A stretch of 18,222 nucleotides of DNA from Alphaproteobacteria bacterium (GCA_030039775.1 JASHUX010000389.1:1-18222); one strand, 5' to 3'; positions 1-7,899 are shown, numbered from the stretch's first letter. Numbers and translations: made by a program. Notes: generated by a model not told the origin, from the sequence alone.

Positions 1-1
1 G

Positions 2-193
2 CTTTGGCTCTTGGACGAACCGACCACTAGTCTCGACGCCGCGGCGGCAGAGGATTTGCTGCAGGCCGTCATGTCTCATCTCGGCACTGGCGGACGAGCG
101 GTGATTGCCAGTCACGGGCCGCTGGCGATCGAGACCGCGGCAACCCTCGCGCTCGACGATTACACGCCGCGCGGCCGCGCGATCGCGGCGTGA
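2..193 (+). CDS. ccmA: Heme exporter ATP-binding protein CcmA (3' fragment)
   Basis: This is the last 63 codons of an ABC transporter ATPase; the start lies before the window. The visible part opens with a Walker B motif and D-loop (LWLLDEPTTSLD), followed about 35 residues later by the switch histidine in ASHGP. Walker A and the LSxGQ signature must lie upstream, outside the window. The assignment to CcmA comes mainly from context, because ccmB follows directly and the full ccm set comes after it. CcmA is the cytoplasmic ATPase of the CcmABCD complex, which uses ATP to release holo-CcmE from CcmC. The TGA stop at 191-193 overlaps the GTG start of ccmB, so translation is probably coupled. Confidence 0.9.
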   Translation, partial: LWLLDEPTTSLDAAAAEDLLQAVMSHLGTGGRAVIASHGPLAIETAATLALDDYTPRGRAIAA

Positions 194-855
194 CCGCTTT
201 TTTGTTGCTTGTGCGGCGCGATCTGCGCCTGGCGTTGCGGCAGGGCGGGGATGCCGCCATCGTGATCGCGTTCTTTTTCCTCGCGGTGATCCTGTTCCCA
301 TTGGGCGTCGGTCCCGAGCCGGAAATTTTGACCCACATCGCCGCCGGGATCGTCTGGGTGACGGCGCTGTTGGCGGCGCTTCTATCGTTGGAGCGGCTGT
401 TCCTTGCCGATTACGACGACGGCTCGCTTGAGGTGCTCGCCTTGATGCCGCTGCCGCTCGAGCTTCAGGTGCTGGCGAAGGCGCTGGCACATTGGCTCAC
501 CACCGGATTGCCGTTGACGGTGATGGCACCGCTTCTGGCGCTGTTGCTCCATCTCGACCGGGCCGGCTATCCGATGCTGGTGGCGGGGATGGCGCTCGGC
601 ACCCCAATCCTGAGTCTGATCGGCGCGATCGGCGCGGCCGTGACGTTGGGTGCGCGGCGCGGGGGCGTCCTTTTGTCGCTGCTGGTCCTGCCGCTCTATA
701 TTCCGGTGCTGATCTTCGGGGTCGGCGCGGTCGAGGCCCAGATAATCGGCGTGAGTGCGCGGCCTCATCTGCTGTTGCTGCTGGCACTGTTGCTGGCGGC
801 GATCCCGCTGGCGCCGGTCGCCGCGGCGGCCGCCTTGCGTCAGGCCGTGGAGTAG
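190..855 (+). CDS. ccmB: Heme exporter membrane subunit CcmB
   Basis: A 221-residue, very hydrophobic protein with about six membrane segments, close to the roughly 220 residues usual for CcmB. It forms the membrane part of the ABC complex with CcmA and works with CcmC and CcmD to release heme-loaded CcmE at the periplasmic face. Visible family features are the N-terminal LLLVRRDLRLALRQGGD, the acidic SLERLFLADYDDGSLEVL loop around residues 66-83 and leucine-rich C-terminal helices. The start is GTG at 190, sharing GTGA with the ccmA stop; no later start keeps the conserved RRDLRL segment. It is followed by a 27-base gap before ccmC, the widest inside the operon. Confidence 0.95.
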   Translation: MTAFLLLVRRDLRLALRQGGDAAIVIAFFFLAVILFPLGVGPEPEILTHIAAGIVWVTALLAALLSLERLFLADYDDGSLEVLALMPLPLELQVLAKALAHWLTTGLPLTVMAPLLALLLHLDRAGYPMLVAGMALGTPILSLIGAIGAAVTLGARRGGVLLSLLVLPLYIPVLIFGVGAVEAQIIGVSARPHLLLLLALLLAAIPLAPVAAAAALRQAVE

Positions 856-882
856 CCGGCACGGATGCGCTAAAACCCGCCC

Positions 883-1593
883 ATGTTCCGAATGGCCAAT
901 CCCGCCCGCTTCATGCGTGTCAGCGCAGCGGTGCTGCCGTGGTGCGCCGGCGCGACCGCGCTATTGCTGGCCGGGGCATTGATCTTGGCGCTGTTTGTGG
1001 CGCCGCCCGATTATCAGCAGGGCGAGGCGGTGCGGATCATGTATGTCCATGTCCCCGCCGCCTACATGGCGAGCCTGGTCTATGTGGTGGTTGCCGTCGC
1101 CAGCGCCGTGGCATTGATTTGGCGCCATCCCTTAGCCGACATCGCCGCGCAGGAAGCGGCGCCGCTCGGCGCCGGCTTCACTCTGATCTGCCTCGTCTCC
1201 GGCTCGCTGTGGGGCGAACCGATGTGGGGCACGTGGTGGGTATGGGACGCGCGGCTCACCTCGGTGCTGGTGCTGTTCTTCCTCTATCTCGGTTACATCG
1301 CGCTGATTCACGCGTTCGACGATCCGACGCGCGGCGCCAAGGCGGGCGCGGTGCTGGCGCTGGTCGGCGTCGTCAATCTGCCGATCATCAAATTCTCGGT
1401 CGATTGGTGGAGCACGCTGCATCAGCCGGAAAGCATCTTCCGGCTCGGCGGTCCGACCATCGCGACGTCGATGCTGTGGCCGTTGGGCGTGATGGCGCTG
1501 GGCTTCACGCTGTTTTTCGTCACGTTGCTGTTGGTGCGTATGCGCAGCCGTCTCCTCGCCGCCAAGATCCGCGCGCTGCGTCTCGCGGCGTGA
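883..1593 (+). CDS. ccmC: Heme lyase for CcmE, CcmC
   Basis: A 236-residue integral membrane protein of the heme-handling family. It holds heme at the periplasmic face and promotes its covalent attachment to CcmE. The tryptophan-rich WWD motif is clear (WGTWWVWDARLTS, about residues 115-127). The two external heme-ligand histidines of the family correspond to H56 (MYVHVP) and H180 (WSTLHQ), flanking the motif. Six membrane segments fit the hydrophobicity. The start at ATG 883 is chosen for length; an in-frame ATG at 892 is possible, and no good Shine-Dalgarno sequence separates them. Its TGA stop overlaps the ATG of ccmD in TGATG. Confidence 0.96.
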   Translation: MFRMANPARFMRVSAAVLPWCAGATALLLAGALILALFVAPPDYQQGEAVRIMYVHVPAAYMASLVYVVVAVASAVALIWRHPLADIAAQEAAPLGAGFTLICLVSGSLWGEPMWGTWWVWDARLTSVLVLFFLYLGYIALIHAFDDPTRGAKAGAVLALVGVVNLPIIKFSVDWWSTLHQPESIFRLGGPTIATSMLWPLGVMALGFTLFFVTLLLVRMRSRLLAAKIRALRLAA

Positions 1594-1760
1594 TGGCCGG
1601 CATCGGGCATTTCTTGGCGATGGGCGGTTATGCGATCTTTGTCTGGCCCGCGTTCGCGATTGCCGCTCTCGTCATGGCCGGTTTGGCCGTGCAAAGCGTC
1701 GCCGGCTATCGCCGGCGCCGCCGCGAATTGGCGCGGCTTGACCATGAGGACGCGCCGTGA
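1593..1760 (+). CDS. ccmD: Heme exporter small membrane protein CcmD
   Basis: A 55-residue protein in the usual CcmD position between ccmC and ccmE. It starts at the ATG of TGATG over the ccmC stop and ends in GTGA over the ccmE start. It has one membrane helix (about residues 12-36, starting GYAIFVWPAF) followed by a basic cytoplasmic stretch GYRRRRRELARLDHE. Short hydrophobic N-terminus, Y/W-rich helix start and arginine cluster are typical of CcmD. The protein stabilises the CcmABC-CcmE complex and is needed for release of holo-CcmE. Sequence conservation in this family is low, so size, topology and position carry the call. Confidence 0.92.
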   Translation: MAGIGHFLAMGGYAIFVWPAFAIAALVMAGLAVQSVAGYRRRRRELARLDHEDAP

Positions 1761-2218
1761 CTCGGAAACGCCGCCGCCTCGTCTTCGTGCTGGCCGGAAT
1801 GGTGCTGCTAGCAGGCGCGGCGGCCATCGTGCTGAGCGCGTTGAGCGACAACCTCGTGTTTTTCTATAGCCCGACCGATCTCGTCACCAAGCATGTGCCC
1901 GACGGCCGGCGCTTGCGCATCGGCGGCCTTGTCGCCGACCACAGCTTGCATAAGGCGGCGGATGAAAAAACGGTGACCTTCGACGTCACCGACGAGCGCA
2001 ACCAGGTTGCCGTGACCTATACCGGTGCGCTGCCCGATCTGTTCCGCGAAGGGCAGGGCGTGGTGGTCGAAGGCGTGCGCGAACCGAACGGCACCGTCAT
2101 GGCGTCGACCGTTCTCGCCAAACATGACGAGCGCTACATGCCGCCCGAAGTGGTCGATGCCTTGAAGCGCGCCGGCCGCTGGCAGGAAAACGCGGCAACG
2201 GCGGCGAAATCGCCATGA
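1757..2218 (+). CDS. ccmE: Periplasmic heme chaperone CcmE
   Basis: A 153-residue protein with an N-terminal signal anchor (basic MTRKRRRL, then a helix to about residue 28) and a periplasmic OB-fold beta-barrel. It binds heme covalently through a histidine and carries it from CcmC to CcmF. The heme-binding motif is intact: LAKHDERYMPPE, with H123 as the covalent ligand and Y127 as the usual axial ligand. The GGLV strand after the basic RRLRIGG stretch and the YTGALPDLFREGQGVVVEG segment are also typical. The start is GTG at 1757, sharing GTGA with the ccmD stop. Its stop overlaps ccmF in ATGA. Confidence 0.97.
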   Translation: MTRKRRRLVFVLAGMVLLAGAAAIVLSALSDNLVFFYSPTDLVTKHVPDGRRLRIGGLVADHSLHKAADEKTVTFDVTDERNQVAVTYTGALPDLFREGQGVVVEGVREPNGTVMASTVLAKHDERYMPPEVVDALKRAGRWQENAATAAKSP

Positions 2219-4176
2219 TCATCGAGCTCGGCCATTTCGCGCTGATGCTGGCGTTGCCGCTGGCGCTGATCCAAGCGGCGGTGCCGCTGTGGGGCGCCCA
2301 TCGTCGCCACGCCGGCATGATGGCGCTCGCCGACCTGACGGCGCTGGCGCAGTTCGCGCTTATCGCGCTCGCTTTCGCGACGCTGATGAACGCGTACGTC
2401 ACGTCGGATTTTTCCGTGCTCAACGTCGCGGAAAACAGCTCGTCGGCGAAGCCGTTGCTGTACAAGATCACCGGCCTGTGGGGAAACCACGAAGGCTCGA
2501 TGCTGTTGTGGGTGCTGATCCTGACATTGTTCGGCGCCGCGGTGGCGTGGTTCGGCGACAATCTGCCGCCGGCGTTGAAGGCGCGGGTGCTGTCGGTGCA
2601 AGCAATGATCGGCGCCGGATTTTTTCTGTTCATTCTCTTCACCTCCGATCCGTTCCAGCGTCTCGCCAATCCGCCGCTCGACGGCAACGGCCTCAATCCG
2701 ATCCTGCAAGATCCCGGCTTGGCGTTTCATCCGCCGATGCTCTATCTCGGCTATGTCGGCTTCTCGGTCGCGTTCTCCTTCGCGGTCGCGGCGCTGCTCG
2801 AAGGTCGCGTCGATGCCGCGTGGGCGCGCTGGGTGCGGCCCTGGACTCTGGCGGCGTGGTGCGCCCTCACCGTCGGCATCGCGATGGGAAGCTGGTGGGC
2901 TTACTACACGCTGGGCTGGGGCGGCTGGTGGTTCTGGGATCCGGTCGAGAACGCGTCGTTCATGCCGTGGCTCGTCGGAACCGCGTTGCTCCATTCCGCC
3001 ATCGTGGTAGAAAAACGCGACGCGCTCAAAACCTGGACGGTGCTGCTGGCGATTCTCGCCTTCTCGCTGTCGCTGGTCGGCACGTTCCTGGTGCGGTCGG
3101 GCGTGCTGACGTCGGTCCACGCGTTCGCGCTCGATCCGAGGCGCGGCGTGTTCATCCTGGTCTTGCTCGCGGTCGCGATCGGCGGCTCGTTGATCCTCTA
3201 CGCCGTGCGCGCCCCGGCGCTCCAAGGCGGCGGCTTGTTTGCGCCCGTGTCCCGCGAAGGCGCGTTGGTGCTGAACAATCTCTTGCTCGCGACCGGCGCC
3301 GCCACGGTGTTTCTCGGCACGCTCTATCCGCTATTTCTGGACGCGGTGGGCGGGCCGAAATTGTCGGTCGGCTATCCGTTCTTCGACCGGACCTTCGTGC
3401 CGCTGATGGTGCCGCTGCTGCTGGCGGTTTCGGTGGGGCCGTTCCTGGCCTGGAAACGCGGCGATCTTCGGGGCGCGTTGCAGCGCCTGTGGATCGCGTT
3501 CGGTCTCGCGGTTCTGGTCGGCGCGATAGCGCTTTACGTTACGCAAGGCGGGCCGATCCTCGCGGTCGGCGGGTTGATGCTCGCGGCGTGGGTCGGGCTC
3601 GGCGCGATCACCGAATGGATCGAGCGCACCAAGCTCAACTGGCGGCGCGCGATTCACCTGCCGCGCGCGGCCCACGGCATGACGCTCGCGCATCTGGGAC
3701 TCGCCGTCACCGTTACCGGCATCGCGGGGTCGGCATGGCAGACGGAGCGGATCGTCGTGATGAAGCCCGGCGATAACCTTTCGATCGGCGGCTATACGCT
3801 CCATCTCGACCGCATCGGCCAGAGCGATACGCCGAGCTATCACGCCGAGCGTGCCGATATTTCCGTCAGCGCCGACGGCAAAGCCGTCGCGGCGATGCAT
3901 CCGGAAAAGCGCACGTATCCGCTTGAGCAAATGACGCGCGGCGAAACCGCGATCCGCACGACGCTGCTTGCCGATCTCTATCTCGCGCTCGGCGACAATG
4001 ACGGCAAAGGCGGCGCAACGATCCGGGCCTATTGGAAGCCGCTGGTGCCGTGGATCTGGATCGGCGCGGTATTCATGGCGCTGGGCGGGGTGCTAAGCCT
4101 ATCCGACCGGCGCTTCCGTATCGGCGTGGCGCGGCGACGCGCGCCGGCGGGCGCCGCGGTCGAACCGGGGGAATAA
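2215..4176 (+). CDS. ccmF: Cytochrome c heme lyase subunit CcmF
   Basis: A 653-residue polytopic membrane protein, close to the family length. CcmF takes heme from CcmE and joins it to the CXXCH motifs of apocytochrome c together with CcmH and CcmI. The WWD motif lies at about residues 235-243 (WGGWWFWDP). Conserved histidines are visible at H172 (FHPP), H260 (TALLH), H302 (SVHAF) and H493 (LAHLG). By comparison with E. coli CcmF, H172 and H302 should flank the external heme site, and H260 and H493 should hold the internal heme b. The sequence LWGNHEGSMLLW near residue 88 is also characteristic. The start overlaps the ccmE stop (ATGA). A 3-base gap separates it from ccmG. Confidence 0.98.
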   Translation: MIIELGHFALMLALPLALIQAAVPLWGAHRRHAGMMALADLTALAQFALIALAFATLMNAYVTSDFSVLNVAENSSSAKPLLYKITGLWGNHEGSMLLWVLILTLFGAAVAWFGDNLPPALKARVLSVQAMIGAGFFLFILFTSDPFQRLANPPLDGNGLNPILQDPGLAFHPPMLYLGYVGFSVAFSFAVAALLEGRVDAAWARWVRPWTLAAWCALTVGIAMGSWWAYYTLGWGGWWFWDPVENASFMPWLVGTALLHSAIVVEKRDALKTWTVLLAILAFSLSLVGTFLVRSGVLTSVHAFALDPRRGVFILVLLAVAIGGSLILYAVRAPALQGGGLFAPVSREGALVLNNLLLATGAATVFLGTLYPLFLDAVGGPKLSVGYPFFDRTFVPLMVPLLLAVSVGPFLAWKRGDLRGALQRLWIAFGLAVLVGAIALYVTQGGPILAVGGLMLAAWVGLGAITEWIERTKLNWRRAIHLPRAAHGMTLAHLGLAVTVTGIAGSAWQTERIVVMKPGDNLSIGGYTLHLDRIGQSDTPSYHAERADISVSADGKAVAAMHPEKRTYPLEQMTRGETAIRTTLLADLYLALGDNDGKGGATIRAYWKPLVPWIWIGAVFMALGGVLSLSDRRFRIGVARRRAPAGAAVEPGE

Positions 4177-4179
4177 GCG

Positions 4180-4746
4180 ATGCGCCGAATCCTGTTCATC
4201 GTCCCGATCGTGCTATTCCTGGCCGTGGTCACGTACTTCTTCGTCGCGATGCGCGGCGGCTACAATCCGTCGGTTGTGCCGTCCGCGATGGTCGGCAAGC
4301 CGGTGCCCGCGTTCGACCTGCCCGGTCCGCCGTCCCCGCCCAACTATGCCGGCCCGCCGGTGAAGCTCGGCTTCACCAACCGCGACATGCTCGGCCGCGT
4401 GGTGGTGGTGAATTTCTTCGCCTCGTGGTGCGTGCCGTGCCGCGTGGAGCACCCGGTGCTTATGGGGCTCGGCCCGTCGGCCAACGTGCCGGTCGTCGGC
4501 ATCGCCTACAAAGACAAGGGCCAGGACGCGATCGGATTCCTCAACGAATACGGTAACCCCTATGTCGCGATCGCCCTCGATGAATCGGGGCGCACCGGCA
4601 TCGATTTCGGCGTCTACGGCGTGCCCGAGACCTACGTTGTCGACAAGCAGGGCATCATCCGGCTGCGCCATGTCGGACCGCTCACCGCCGAGAGCGTCGC
4701 GCGCGAGATCCTTCCGGTGGTTCGCGCCCTCCAGGTGCAGCCTTAG
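4180..4746 (+). CDS. ccmG: Thiol:disulfide interchange protein CcmG (DsbE)
   Basis: A 188-residue membrane-anchored thioredoxin-fold protein. An N-terminal helix (residues 5-23) anchors it and the rest is periplasmic. It reduces the CXXC cysteines of apocytochromes, or CcmH, before heme attachment. The active site is WCVPC (residues 83-87) after VVVVNFFAS, and the cis-proline loop is GVYGVPETYVVD (P149). The acidic and GVP elements match the CcmG group rather than general thioredoxins. The ATG at 4180 follows a purine-rich GGGGGAATAA, which serves as the ribosome binding site. The TAG stop at 4744-4746 shares one base with the GTG start of ccmH. Confidence 0.97.
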   Translation: MRRILFIVPIVLFLAVVTYFFVAMRGGYNPSVVPSAMVGKPVPAFDLPGPPSPPNYAGPPVKLGFTNRDMLGRVVVVNFFASWCVPCRVEHPVLMGLGPSANVPVVGIAYKDKGQDAIGFLNEYGNPYVAIALDESGRTGIDFGVYGVPETYVVDKQGIIRLRHVGPLTAESVAREILPVVRALQVQP

Positions 4747-5258
4747 TGATATTTGTCAGGCACACTTTCGCCTCCCTCCCCCTCAAGGGAAGAGGGGCAA
4801 GATTTTTTGCCGCGATTCTTCTCTCTGCCATTTTTTTTCATCCCGCGTTCGCCGTCGAGCCGGGCGAGATGCTGAAGGCCCCGGCGCTTGAGGCGCGGGC
4901 ACGCGCGATTTCGAAGGAACTGCGCTGTCTCGTATGCCAGAACGAATCGATCGACGAATCCAACGCCGATCTGGCGCACGATCTGCGCGTGCTGTTGCGC
5001 CAGCGATTAATGGCGGGCGACACCGACCAACAGGCGATCGACTTTATCGTGAAGCGCTACGGCGATTTCGTGCTGCTGAAGCCGCCGGTCGAGCCGGCTA
5101 CGTATTTCCTATGGTTCGGTCCGCCGGCGGTGTTGATCGTCGGCGCGGTCGGCGCCTTGCTGTTCGTGCGGCGGCGCAATCGCGTGCGCGCCGAACCGGC
5201 GCCGCTTTCGGCGCAAGAGCGCCAACGGATCGACGTGCTACTGCGCGAACCGAACTGA
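4746..5258 (+). CDS. ccmH: Cytochrome c maturation thiol reductase CcmH
   Basis: A 170-residue protein with a signal peptide (hydrophobic core about residues 19-34, cleavage probably after AFA), a three-helix periplasmic domain and a C-terminal membrane helix (about 122-141). The active site LRCLVCQN places the reactive cysteines at 61 and 64. CcmH takes part in reducing or presenting apocytochrome c to the CcmF lyase. It corresponds to the N-terminal half of the longer E. coli CcmH; the other half is the separate ccmI next door. GTG 4746 is the only start codon upstream that keeps the signal peptide. The n-region is oddly long and reads through a REP-like palindrome (SLPLKGRG, residues 10-17). 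Confidence 0.95.
   Translation: MIFVRHTFASLPLKGRGARFFAAILLSAIFFHPAFAVEPGEMLKAPALEARARAISKELRCLVCQNESIDESNADLAHDLRVLLRQRLMAGDTDQQAIDFIVKRYGDFVLLKPPVEPATYFLWFGPPAVLIVGAVGALLFVRRRNRVRAEPAPLSAQERQRIDVLLREPN
4771..4798 (+). repeat. REP-like imperfect palindrome inside the ccmH signal sequence
   Basis: A C-rich run followed by CAAGGG and a G-rich run forms an imperfect palindrome centred near 4784. The core is CCC-TCAA-GGG with mismatched outer arms. It resembles the short CCCTC...CAAGGG...GAGGG palindromes that are dispersed between genes in many proteobacteria. That resemblance is from memory and is not tested here. It lies within the first 18 codons of ccmH and is in frame, so it is translated. 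Confidence 0.45.
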
Positions 5259-5259
5259 G

Positions 5260-6117
5260 ATGGCGATCCTGTCGCTCGTTCTCTTGCTGCTGTTGGCGCT
5301 CGTGGTGTTGAGCTTCGTGTTCGTGCCGTTGGCGCGGGGACGTGCGGCGCCGACAACAGGCCGAACCACGTTCGCCCGTGCGGTCTATCGCGATCAGTTG
5401 CGGGAGCTGACGCGCGATCGCGAGCGTGGCGTGATCGAGGCCGGCGAAGAGGAAGCGGCTCGTCGCGAAATCGAACGGCGCTTGCTCGCGACCGACCGGC
5501 CCGACCCGGGCGCTGCGGCGAAGCCGCGTCCCGTCCTGGCCGGAATACTCAGCCTGGTGACGGTCGTTATCGCCGCCGGGCTTTACGCGATACTCGGCGA
5601 TCCGGGCCTGCCCGATCTTCCTTATGCCGATCGTGCGGCGGAGCGTGCCGTCGCCGCGCACCAGATGCCGACCGACCTCAACAAGGCGGTCGCCGATCTC
5701 CAGACGAAGCTCAAGGCCAATCCGAACAATCTCGAAGGCTGGATTTTGCTGGGCCGCACCGAAGCGATGCGCCAGCATTGGGAAAAAAGCGCGGAGGCGA
5801 TGCGTCAGGCCATGCTGCTCGCGCCGAAGCGGCCCGACATCGCGACCGCCTATGGCGAGATGCAGATCATGGCGGATGGTGGGCTGGTGACGCCGCCGGC
5901 GCGCGACGCGTTCGTCGCGGCGCTCAAGGAAGAACCCAAGGATCTGCGCGCGCTCTGGTATCTTGGCCTCGAAGCGGTGCAGCAGCGCAAGGTCGGCACG
6001 GCGCGCGACTATTGGCAAAAGCTGCTGGCGCTGCTGCCCGCCGACGGCGAGGAACACAAGGGCGTGGCCGAGGCATTGGCGACACTCGACAAGGCGATGA
6101 AGAGTTTGGAACACTGA
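5260..6117 (+). CDS. ccmI: Cytochrome c biogenesis protein CcmI (CycH), TPR
   Basis: A 285-residue protein with two membrane segments (about residues 3-23 and 92-112) joined by a cytoplasmic loop, then a periplasmic TPR-like domain (about 138-285). The loop carries the family pattern VYRDQLRELTRDRERGVI (residues 42-59), the amphipathic leucine-zipper region. The C-terminal part, with LEGWILLGRTEAMRQ and LRALWYLGLEAVQQRK, looks like TPR helices that bind the C-terminus of apocytochrome c and bring it to CcmF and CcmH. It is shorter than the roughly 400-residue CcmI of Rhodobacter. ATG 5260 is one base after the ccmH stop. This gene closes the operon. Confidence 0.93.
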   Translation: MAILSLVLLLLLALVVLSFVFVPLARGRAAPTTGRTTFARAVYRDQLRELTRDRERGVIEAGEEEAARREIERRLLATDRPDPGAAAKPRPVLAGILSLVTVVIAAGLYAILGDPGLPDLPYADRAAERAVAAHQMPTDLNKAVADLQTKLKANPNNLEGWILLGRTEAMRQHWEKSAEAMRQAMLLAPKRPDIATAYGEMQIMADGGLVTPPARDAFVAALKEEPKDLRALWYLGLEAVQQRKVGTARDYWQKLLALLPADGEEHKGVAEALATLDKAMKSLEH

Positions 6118-6129
6118 TCCAAACTCTTC

Positions 6130-6207
6130 GTCGTCCCCGCGAAAGCGGGGACCCAGGATTGGCGGCGTGCAGTTGTTCTGGGCCCCGGCTTTCGCCGGGG
6201 TGACGAC
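6130..6207. repeat. Inverted pair of REP-like palindromic repeats
   Basis: Two copies of a roughly 30-base unit face each other. The left copy contains GTCCCCGC-GAAA-GCGGGGAC (6133-6152, perfect 8-bp stem). The right copy contains CCCCGGC-TTTC-GCCGGGG (6183-6200, perfect 7-bp stem). Outer arms GTCGTC (6130-6135) and GACGAC (6202-6207), and inner arms CCCAGG and TCTGGG, also match in inverted order. On one strand the unit begins GTCGTC and carries a CGAAAG loop, like widespread proteobacterial intergenic repeats. It fills the gap between convergent ccmI and the acyl-CoA ligase gene, where it could stop transcription from both sides. Confidence 0.85.
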
Positions 6208-6210
6208 CAT

Positions 6211-7899
6211 CTAGTCGGTCGTCACCTTTTCGCGCTTCGCCAATTCCTCCGCGACCAGCTCTTTCTTTGACAATTTTCCGACCGCGGTCTTGGGCAGGCT
6301 TGGACGGAACTCGATCTCGGCGGGCAATTCGTATTTGGCGAGCCGCTCGGCGAGGAACGACTTGAGCTCGTCGAGCGTGAACGGCTTGGCGCCCGGCTTG
6401 AGCGCGATGAACGCTTTCGCCGATTGGCCGCGATAGGCGTCGGGCACGCCGATCACCGTTACTTCGGCGACCGACGGATGCTCGTAGATCGCCTCCTCGA
6501 CATTGCGGGGAAACACGTTGAAGCCGCCGGAGATGATGAGGTCTTTTTTACGGTCGACGATGGTGACGTAGCCGTCCTTGTCCATATAGCCGATGTCGCC
6601 GGTGTGAAAGCGGCCGCCGCGAAATGCCTCGGCGGTAGCCTCGGGTTTGTGCCAATAGCCCTTCATCACCGTCGGGCCCGTGATGCAGATCTCGCCGCGC
6701 TCGCCCAGCGGCAGCGGCGTAAGGCCGTTGTCGAGATCGACGATCTCGACCGTTGTCAGCGGTGCCGGCACGCCGACCGAGCCGAGACGCGGGTCCTCGT
6801 CGACGCGCTGAAACGTTGCGACCGGCGCTGTTTCGGTAAGGCCATAGCCTTCGCCCGGCGTGACGCCCGTCAGCTCCTTGAAGCGCGTCAATACCTCCAT
6901 CGGCAAGGGCGCGCCGCCCGAGCCGCAAAACTTGAGCGACGAAATGTCGAATTCCTTGATGCGCGGGTGGTTCACCATCGCGGCATACATGGTCGGCACC
7001 GCCGGCAGCGCCGTGATCTTCTTCCGCGCAATGTCGGCGAGCGCGCGCTCGGCGTCGAACCGGAGGTGCAGCACGATGGTCGCGGCGACCGCGATCGCCA
7101 CCATCATCACGATGCCGAGGCCGAAGATATGGAACAGCGGCAGCACCATCAGCGTCTTGTCTTCGGCGTAGCGCAGCTCTTTGCTGAGCCACCGGTTACG
7201 GATCGCGATGACGGCCCGGAAATTGGCGTGCGTCAGCATCGCGCCCTTCGGCTCGCCGGTGGTGCCGCCGGTATAGACCAGGCATGCGATCTCGTCGGCG
7301 AGCGGCCCGTGCGGATGAACCTGATAGCGGCCGTCATTATCGACCAGCTTGGCGTAATCGATCTCGATGCCGGGGCCGGGTACGCGTTCGGCGGCCGGCC
7401 CGGCGACCGCGCGCACTACCGGCGCCGGCATGAAATCCTCGAGCGCACAGACCACGATCGCGCGCAATTTCTCCTTGCCCTTCAAGGCCGCGACTTGCGG
7501 ATAGAGCATCGGCAAGCCGAGCGTGACCACGACCTGCGCTTTGGAATCCTTGAGGAGATAGGCGAGCTCGCGCGGGGCCGCCAACGGGCTGAACGGCACG
7601 ACGCGTCCACCCGCCATGAGCACGCCATAGAAGCAGATGATGAAATGCGGGCTGTTGGGAAGATGTAGCGCCACCTGCACGCCCGGCCCGACGCCCAGCG
7701 CCTGAAAGCCCTTGGCGGCGCGCGCCGCAAGCTCATGGAGCTCGCGATACGAAATCAAGCGGTCGTAAAAATCGATGGCGGCAACGTCGGGATAGTCGCG
7801 CGCTGAATCGGCGAGCGCCTTCTCGAGCGGCTCCGGCGCCGGCAGCGGCTCGCTCCAGCTCACGCCGGGCGGATAGGATTTTTCCCAGACCTGCGCCAT
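6211..7899 (-). CDS. Long-chain fatty acid-CoA ligase (AMP-binding)
   Basis: A 562-residue member of the ANL adenylating family. It activates a fatty acid with ATP to an acyl-adenylate and then forms the acyl-CoA. Visible motifs are the N-terminal WEKSYPPGVSW, typical of FadD-like ligases, the P-loop YTGGTTGEPKGAMLTH (about 209-224), GYGLTETAP (351-359), the ATP-ribose aspartate in FHTGDIGYMD (D435), the hinge DRKKDLIISGG (R450) and the catalytic lysine K542 in PKTAVGKLSKKEL. The reading frame is open for 72 codons further upstream, but ATG at 7899 is preceded by a strong GGGAGGAAGGGC site and gives the family N-terminus. Exact chain-length preference cannot be read from the sequence. It is divergent from the ferredoxin-like gene. 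Confidence 0.93.
   Translation of the reverse strand: MAQVWEKSYPPGVSWSEPLPAPEPLEKALADSARDYPDVAAIDFYDRLISYRELHELAARAAKGFQALGVGPGVQVALHLPNSPHFIICFYGVLMAGGRVVPFSPLAAPRELAYLLKDSKAQVVVTLGLPMLYPQVAALKGKEKLRAIVVCALEDFMPAPVVRAVAGPAAERVPGPGIEIDYAKLVDNDGRYQVHPHGPLADEIACLVYTGGTTGEPKGAMLTHANFRAVIAIRNRWLSKELRYAEDKTLMVLPLFHIFGLGIVMMVAIAVAATIVLHLRFDAERALADIARKKITALPAVPTMYAAMVNHPRIKEFDISSLKFCGSGGAPLPMEVLTRFKELTGVTPGEGYGLTETAPVATFQRVDEDPRLGSVGVPAPLTTVEIVDLDNGLTPLPLGERGEICITGPTVMKGYWHKPEATAEAFRGGRFHTGDIGYMDKDGYVTIVDRKKDLIISGGFNVFPRNVEEAIYEHPSVAEVTVIGVPDAYRGQSAKAFIALKPGAKPFTLDELKSFLAERLAKYELPAEIEFRPSLPKTAVGKLSKKELVAEELAKREKVTTD

Noticed and set aside
492..1760. A 422-codon plus-strand frame across ccmB and ccmC
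   Set aside because: Out of frame with the real ccmB and ccmC. Only its tail (from 1593) is real, and that is ccmD.
2134..3225. Minus-strand 363-codon frame opposite ccmF, and the 495-codon plus frame at 2289-3776
   Set aside because: Both overlap ccmF, whose WWD motif and histidines are intact. Their translations are low-complexity R/E/Q- or R/A-rich.
6130..6207. CRISPR-like repeat
   Set aside because: Only two copies, inverted to each other and without unique spacers between direct repeats; no cas genes.
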